This document shows, in pieces, positions 29,818 to 34,153 of a DNA stretch of 34,153 nucleotides. How positions within the stretch are numbered: the first letter of the stretch is position 1; every line of letters starts with the position of its first letter. The stretch is from an uncultured Collinsella sp. GTDB lineage: Bacteria > Actinomycetota > Coriobacteriia > Coriobacteriales > Coriobacteriaceae. Under the pieces are notes generated by a model. That model was not told the origin of the DNA and searched no databases. It worked only from the letters and a program-made list of their open reading frames with translations. The stretch is taken from positions 1-34,153 of the forward strand of contig CAAESW010000023.1 in assembly GCA_900758845.1 (NCBI GenBank), in the 5' to 3' direction. Made by a program: the position numbers and the translations under genes.

Positions 29818-30396
29818 ATGGGACTCGCCGAGCTCGTGCTGCTCGCCGTTGGCCTTTCGATGGACGCCTTTGCCGTTTCCATCTGCAAGGGTCTCGGCAT
29901 GAAAAAGATCAACCTTAAGGTCGCCGTAGTGCTCGGCCTGTTCTTTGGCGGCTTTCAGGCCGGCATGCCCGTAATCGGATGGGCGCTTGGCAGTCAGTTT
30001 ATGGGCATCATCGGCCCCATCGACCACTGGATCGCCTTTATCCTTTTGGCCTTTATCGGCGGCAAAATGCTGTGGGAGGCCTTTACCGAGGACGAGGATG
30101 AAGGCGACGGCAAGGATGCCGAAAAGATTGACCTGGGCGAGTACCTGATCCTCGCCATTGCCACCTCAATCGACGCCCTAGCCGTGGGCATCTCGTTTGC
30201 GGCACTCTCGGTCGACATCGTGCCCGCTGTATCGCTTATAGGCATCACAACGTTTATCTTCTCCGTCGCCGGCGTGGCGATCGGCCACACCTTTGGCGCG
30301 CGCTACGAAAAGCCTGCCACCATCGTGGGCGGCGTTGTGCTTATCCTTATCGGCCTCAAGATTCTGCTGGAACACTTAGGGTTTTTGGCGCTGTAA
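29818..30396 (+). CDS. mntP: Manganese efflux pump MntP
   Basis: This 192-residue membrane protein exports Mn2+. Six hydrophobic segments form two inverted repeats, with the conserved acidic motifs GLSMDAFAVSICKG and ATSIDALAVGISFA (Asp in each) and the acidic cytoplasmic loop EDEDEGDGKDAEK between. The start is ATG 29818 with GGGAG 9 nt upstream; the earlier open frame lies in the riboswitch and is not coding. Its control by the upstream riboswitch fits manganese detoxification. Confidence 0.96.
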   Translation: MGLAELVLLAVGLSMDAFAVSICKGLGMKKINLKVAVVLGLFFGGFQAGMPVIGWALGSQFMGIIGPIDHWIAFILLAFIGGKMLWEAFTEDEDEGDGKDAEKIDLGEYLILAIATSIDALAVGISFAALSVDIVPAVSLIGITTFIFSVAGVAIGHTFGARYEKPATIVGGVVLILIGLKILLEHLGFLAL

Positions 30397-30440
30397 CGCC
30401 AAACATAATCGCTCAAAACTCAACGCCAGCACAAGGCCTC

Positions 30441-30510
30441 ATGCAGAGTTTTGCATAATGCCTTTTCGTGCAGACTTTTGCATGTCATACTGATATGCAA
30501 AAGTCTGCAC
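30441..30510. promoter_or_regulatory. Three related operator sites of hipBA
   Basis: Perfect 16-bp inverted repeats, GTGCAGACTTTTGCAT (30468-30483) and ATGCAAAAGTCTGCAC (30495-30510), are separated by 11 nt. A third copy, ATGCAGAGTTTTGCAT, lies at 30441-30456. Each copy contains TGCA-N6-TGCA. They end 14 bp before the hipB start. This fits cooperative autorepression by HipB and the HipBA complex. Confidence 0.75.
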
Positions 30511-30524
30511 GTTAGGAGACCGCC

Positions 30525-30995
30525 GTGGATACCCTTCCCATCACCACACCGCGCCAAGCTGGCATCTACGTGCGCCAGTCACGCGAGTCGCAGGGAATCA
30601 CCCGTGCGACCCTCGCTAAAAAAGCCGGTGTTTCGGAGCGCCTGCTCGCATCGCTCGAGCTAGGAGATGCCACGGGCATTCGGCTCGACAAGCTGCTGGC
30701 GGTTTTCGGTGCTCTTGGACTGGCGCTCGCCGCTCAAGGGGATATCGACGAATCGAAAAACGAGCAACCAGTCGACGCCCCACATGCTGATTTGCAACCT
30801 CGTAGCACCCCCAGGCGCCATCACGCTCAACGTCTTCACCATCGCAACCGTCGCAGCGCAGGCATTCCGGCTCTCGCAGATGTCCCCTTTACGTCCGAGC
30901 TCTACGACAAGGCCTTCGCCGATTTCGCCATGTCCAATCTCGGAGTCTCGATTGCCGCAAACCCATCTGCCCAAACCAGGCCCAAAGGGAGGTAG
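30525..30995 (+). CDS. hipB: HipB-like antitoxin (XRE-family HTH)
   Basis: This 156-residue DNA-binding protein is the likely antitoxin of the adjacent hipA. The N-terminal HTH (about 10-75) reads GIYVRQSRESQGITRATLAK, KAGVSERLLASLELGDATG and LDKLLAVFGALGLAL. The tail is longer than in classical HipB and Arg/His-rich (RRHHAQRLHHRNRRS). It ends in a helix, ELYDKAFADFAMSNLGVSI, that may contact the toxin. The start is a GTG at 30525 with TAGGAG upstream. It lies only 3 nt before hipA, in one operon controlled by the upstream operators. Confidence 0.85.
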   Translation: MDTLPITTPRQAGIYVRQSRESQGITRATLAKKAGVSERLLASLELGDATGIRLDKLLAVFGALGLALAAQGDIDESKNEQPVDAPHADLQPRSTPRRHHAQRLHHRNRRSAGIPALADVPFTSELYDKAFADFAMSNLGVSIAANPSAQTRPKGR

Positions 30996-30998
30996 CCA

Positions 30999-32303
30999 AT
31001 GGCCAGCAAAACGCTTCGGACTATTATTTGCGGCGTACCTGCGGGAACGCTCACGCAAGATGAGAACGGTCTTGTCAGCTTTGCCTACGATCGAGACTAT
31101 GACGGGCCAGCCCTATCGACCAACATTCCCGTATCAAATCGCATATACGGCCAACAGGTCATGAATCCGTACTTGTTTGGTCTTCTACCCGACAGCGAGG
31201 ATCAGCGAAAGGCGATTGCTGCCGAATTCGACGTTAGACCCAACAATGCCGTTGCGCTACTCAGCCATATCGGACTTGACTGTCCGGGTGGAGTGCAGTT
31301 TTGCGCCGAAGAAGATATCGACGCCGTCTTGCATCGCACTGGCGAATACCGCCCTGTAGACGACCACGAGATTGCCTTGCGCCTCAAGTCGATCAGGGAT
31401 GACCGCGAGGCATCGTGGATGGGCCTAGATGAAAGTTGGTCACTTGGAGGCAACCAGGGCAAGTTCGCACTCGCGCTCATAGACGGTCGCTGGTGCGAAT
31501 GCGTAGGTTCCTCGCCCACGACGCATATTTTCAAAAATGGTGTTATCGGATTTAAGCTCGAGGCGCTTAATGAGTTTGTCTGCATGAAAAGCGCCCAGCG
31601 CGCGGGTATCGCAACGGCGAACGTTGAGTATCGCTTATTTGAGGACGAACCCGCCCTCATTGTTGAGCGATATGACCGCGTGAAAGTCAAAGACGGAACA
31701 ATCATGCGTCTACACCAAGAAGACCTCTGTCAGGCTCTTGGAGTGATGCCCGCTCAAAAGTACACGGCAGACGGCGGCCCGACCGCACGCGATATTCAGG
31801 AACTCCTCGTCAATACGAGCCACCATCAACTTAACCTGTATCTGTTTACGCAGATACTTTTCTTTAACACCATCATCGGCGCACCGGACGCGCATGCGAA
31901 GAACTATTCCCTGCTTCTTGGAAACGGCGGCACAGCTATGATGGCCCGTATGTATGACGTTGCATCGGGGCTGGCATACGAACGTATGCGCCGCCGAGCG
32001 CGCCTTGCCATGAGCGTTGGCGGCGAAAATCGTGTGGGGCGCATCGGCCCAGGCGCTATCCGCCGATACTACGGTATGGGCGACCCCGCGCTGGAGGCGG
32101 CGCTCACCGATGCCGGGCTATCCGAGAAGTTTTGCTTTGCGACCATGATGGACCTCGCCTACGAGGTACCCATTTGCATGGAAGAGGTCATGGACGAATA
32201 CGCCGACCTGCCCGGCATGGCGGACCTGCGCGAGCATATGCTCGGCCCCGTCTGCGAAAACTGCCAGCGCACCCTCGACCTCATCAAGGCGGATATGGGC
32301 TAG
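30999..32303 (+). CDS. hipA: HipA-type toxin kinase
   Basis: This 434-residue serine/threonine kinase of the HipA family slows growth in relatives by phosphorylating an aminoacyl-tRNA synthetase. The N-terminal subdomain includes NPYLFGLLPD and ALLSHIGLDCPGGVQF. Kinase-core motifs are SLGGNQGKFALAL (phosphate loop), THIFK (ATP lysine), ALIVERYDR, GAPDAHAKNYSLLL (catalytic Asp297, Asn302) and MYDVASGLAY (Asp320, metal). AGGGAGGT precedes ATG 30999, next to the hipB stop. All key residues are intact, so it is probably active. It is the second HipA-like kinase of the window; the two are only distantly similar. Confidence 0.93.
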   Translation: MASKTLRTIICGVPAGTLTQDENGLVSFAYDRDYDGPALSTNIPVSNRIYGQQVMNPYLFGLLPDSEDQRKAIAAEFDVRPNNAVALLSHIGLDCPGGVQFCAEEDIDAVLHRTGEYRPVDDHEIALRLKSIRDDREASWMGLDESWSLGGNQGKFALALIDGRWCECVGSSPTTHIFKNGVIGFKLEALNEFVCMKSAQRAGIATANVEYRLFEDEPALIVERYDRVKVKDGTIMRLHQEDLCQALGVMPAQKYTADGGPTARDIQELLVNTSHHQLNLYLFTQILFFNTIIGAPDAHAKNYSLLLGNGGTAMMARMYDVASGLAYERMRRRARLAMSVGGENRVGRIGPGAIRRYYGMGDPALEAALTDAGLSEKFCFATMMDLAYEVPICMEEVMDEYADLPGMADLREHMLGPVCENCQRTLDLIKADMG

Positions 32304-32333
32304 GTGTCCGTAATCTCCCATTTCCCAAAAGAA

Positions 32334-32374
32334 GAGAGGGGGCACCCGTCGCAAAAGCTCGGGTGCCCCCTCTC
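32334..32374. terminator. Bidirectional terminator between hipA and pepD
   Basis: A perfect 14-bp stem, GAGAGGGGGCACCC (32334-32347 with 32361-32374), and a 13-nt loop. It has a T-rich flank on the minus side, so it ends pepD and probably also hipA. Confidence 0.85.
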
Positions 32375-32429
32375 ATAATGTCATTTGCAATCCACCAGCA
32401 CGTGGCTCGGACTGCTGCTAGCGCAACCT

Positions 32430-33887
32430 TTACGCAGCGAGGCGCTTGAGGACGTCGATGAGCAGCTCGTAGAAGCGCTCGGCAGAAGCGAGCTCCATGC
32501 TCTCGTCCGGGGTGTGGACATCGGAGAGCGTCGGGCCCACGGCGATGGCGTCCAGGCCGTGCAGGGCCTCGGCAAACAGGCCGCACTCAAGGCCGGCGTG
32601 AATGGACTCGATTCGTAGCTCGGAGCCAAAGAGCTCGCGATAGCTCTCGACAAAGATGTCGCGGACCGGCGAATGCTCGGCATAGCTCCAGCCGGGATAC
32701 TCGAACTCAAACTTGGCGTCGAATCCCAGGACATCGGCCAGCGTCTGCAGGCGGTCCTTGAACTCGTTCTGCAGCGAGGTGATCGAGGAGCGCGGGGACA
32801 GCATGATCTTGACCTGGTCGTCAGAGGTGGCAACCACGCCGATGTTGGAGGAAACCTCGACGGAGCCGTCGGTGGCGACGTTGCGGCGGATCACACCGTT
32901 GGGGGCAAGACGCAGAGCGCGAATAAGGGCAAGTGCGGACTTCTCGTCCATGGCCTCGACCTCAGCGTTGTCGGCAATCTCAACCGTGCAGGTAAAGCCG
33001 GGGTCGAAGACCTCGAGCTCGGCAGTAACGTCGGCGATGATGCCCTTTGCGATCTGGGCCGCGGCCTCGGCGGCAGCGTGGTCGGCGTAGACCAGAACAG
33101 CCTTGCACTCACGGTTGATGGCGTTGTCCTTGGTGCCGCCGTTAAAGCTAACGATGGCGGGCTCGCCGGCAACCATCAGGCGGTCGATGATGCGGGCCAT
33201 GATGAGGTTGCCGTTGCCGCGCTCCAGGTTGATATCGCTGCCGGAGTGACCGCCCAGCAGGCCGGAGATGTCGAGCGTGAGGGTGCTACCGGTCTTGTGC
33301 TCGCGCACGATGGGGCAGGTGTAGGTAACGACGACGCCGCCGGCGCAGCTGACGGTGGCAACGCCCTCTTCCTCGGAGTCAAGGTTAATCATGGTGCGGG
33401 CGCTAATCTGGGACTTGTCGAGCGTCTCGGCGCCGACCAGGCCAGTCTCCTCGTCGGTGGTGAATACGCACTCGAGGGCGGGGTGAACGATCGAATCATC
33501 ATCGAGAACAGTGAGCATCAGAGCGACGGCAATACCGTTGTCGGCGCCCAGAGTGGTGCCGTTAGCGGTGAGGACGCCGTCCTTGACGACCAGGTCGATA
33601 CCATCGGTCGTAAAGTCGTGCTCAACGGAGCCCAGCTTGTCGCACACCATGTCGATGTGGCCCTGCAGCATCACGGTCGGGGCATTCTCGGCGCCGGCAG
33701 ATGCGGGCTTGCGAATGATGACGTTGTAGACCTCGTCCTGATACACATCGAGACCGCGCTCCTTGGCAAACGCGACCAGGAAATCGCTGATGCCTTTCTC
33801 GTTGCCAGACCCACGGGGGATCGCGCTGACCTCCTCAAAGAAATGGAACAGCTGGGCGGGCTCGTAGCCGGTAATCTTGTAGTCCAT
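32430..33887 (-). CDS. pepD: Aminoacyl-histidine dipeptidase (PepD-like M20 peptidase)
   Basis: This 485-residue zinc dipeptidase of the M20 family cleaves Xaa-His and other dipeptides in the cytosol. Metal ligands are seen in MLQGHIDMVCDK (His, Asp), LGADNGIAVALM (bridging Asp), FTTDEETGLVGA (catalytic Glu-Glu) and AGLECGLF. The bridging lid domain (GGHSGSDINLERGNGNLIMA onward) has family-typical sequence. The ATG at 33887 is chosen because AAGGAGG is just upstream; the longer frame lacks a ribosome site. It is a single unit with the terminator toward hipA. Confidence 0.95.
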   Translation of the reverse strand: MDYKITGYEPAQLFHFFEEVSAIPRGSGNEKGISDFLVAFAKERGLDVYQDEVYNVIIRKPASAGAENAPTVMLQGHIDMVCDKLGSVEHDFTTDGIDLVVKDGVLTANGTTLGADNGIAVALMLTVLDDDSIVHPALECVFTTDEETGLVGAETLDKSQISARTMINLDSEEEGVATVSCAGGVVVTYTCPIVREHKTGSTLTLDISGLLGGHSGSDINLERGNGNLIMARIIDRLMVAGEPAIVSFNGGTKDNAINRECKAVLVYADHAAAEAAAQIAKGIIADVTAELEVFDPGFTCTVEIADNAEVEAMDEKSALALIRALRLAPNGVIRRNVATDGSVEVSSNIGVVATSDDQVKIMLSPRSSITSLQNEFKDRLQTLADVLGFDAKFEFEYPGWSYAEHSPVRDIFVESYRELFGSELRIESIHAGLECGLFAEALHGLDAIAVGPTLSDVHTPDESMELASAERFYELLIDVLKRLAA

Positions 33888-34044
33888 GGTGCCTCCTTGG
33901 CGCAACTGGTTAGACAGTAAGACATGCGACTTGTATATTCCCAGACTTTGCGTGCATAAACCAGTCGAAAACGCCGAGCGCCCTCGCATCATCGGCTAAC
34001 GGTGGACCGTATAGCGTAACGGCCACAACTTCCGCAGCTCTACA

Positions 34045-34076
34045 AATCGAGGCGCCCTTTCCGGAGCGCCTCGATT
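34045..34076 (-). terminator. Terminator of the right-edge gene
   Basis: A perfect 11-bp stem, AATCGAGGCGC (34045-34055 with 34066-34076), just after the stop of the partial minus-strand gene at 34102. Confidence 0.75.
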
Positions 34077-34101
34077 GCGCGTATCAAATTGTCGCCACGC
34101 C

Positions 34102-34153
34102 CTACAGCGCGCCGGAACCGGCTTGCATCATGCCGCCGGGGCCCGAGGTCACG
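34102..34153 (-). CDS. Unidentified gene, C-terminal 16 codons only
   Basis: Only the last residues (VTSGPGGMMQAGSGAL, then TAG at 34104-34102) are in the window. A terminator follows, which supports a real gene end. The Gly/Met-rich tail gives no family. Confidence 0.4.
   Translation of the reverse strand, partial: VTSGPGGMMQAGSGAL

Overview
The window looks like chromosomal DNA of a high-GC Gram-positive gut actinobacterium, most likely a Coriobacteriia member close to Collinsella. This is inferred from the protein families, the G/C-rich third codon positions, a LAxTG-type surface anchor and the intergenic hairpin repeats. I could not run a search, so the genus is an inference.

Left part (1-7400): the end of a PTS EIIA-type protein; a YbaK-type tRNA-editing protein; a FeoA-FeoB fusion iron transporter behind a tandem 17-bp operator; a repeat-rich intergenic region (a 62-bp periodic hairpin array plus a long inverted repeat); an alpha/beta hydrolase; a glucose-type PTS EIIA with a cre-like palindrome; and asnS.

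Middle part (7400-17300): a WYL/HTH regulator; a three-gene ABC importer of the TrpX/COG2984 type (lipoprotein, permease, ATPase); a sortase-anchored 5'-nucleotidase; an MscS channel; and a translationally coupled pair. The first gene of the pair joins a ParB-like region to a BMP/PnrA-like ligand-binding domain with no secretion signal, and the second is a metallophosphoesterase. Four genes or intergenic sites here carry related hairpins with an AAAGGGGACAG-like motif.

Right part (17300-29500), read on the minus strand: disA-ispD-ispF-cysS-rlmB-yacP, then tRNAs and tuf, then rpmG-tRNA-Trp-secE-nusG-rplK-rplA. This is the same order as the Bacillus subtilis disA-to-rplA block, with gltX, cysE, mrnC, sigH and rplJL missing from it. 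It is interrupted by a plus-strand gene that fuses an excisionase-type HTH to a HipA-like kinase, by four tRNA genes, and by a pair of structured repeats.

Far right (29500-34153): mntP behind a yybP-ykoY manganese riboswitch, a hipBA toxin-antitoxin operon with three related operator sites, pepD, and the last codons of an unidentified gene.

The best candidates for undescribed biology are the ParB-like/BMP plus phosphoesterase operon, the self-contained HTH-HipA kinase with its paired operators, and the intergenic structured repeats.
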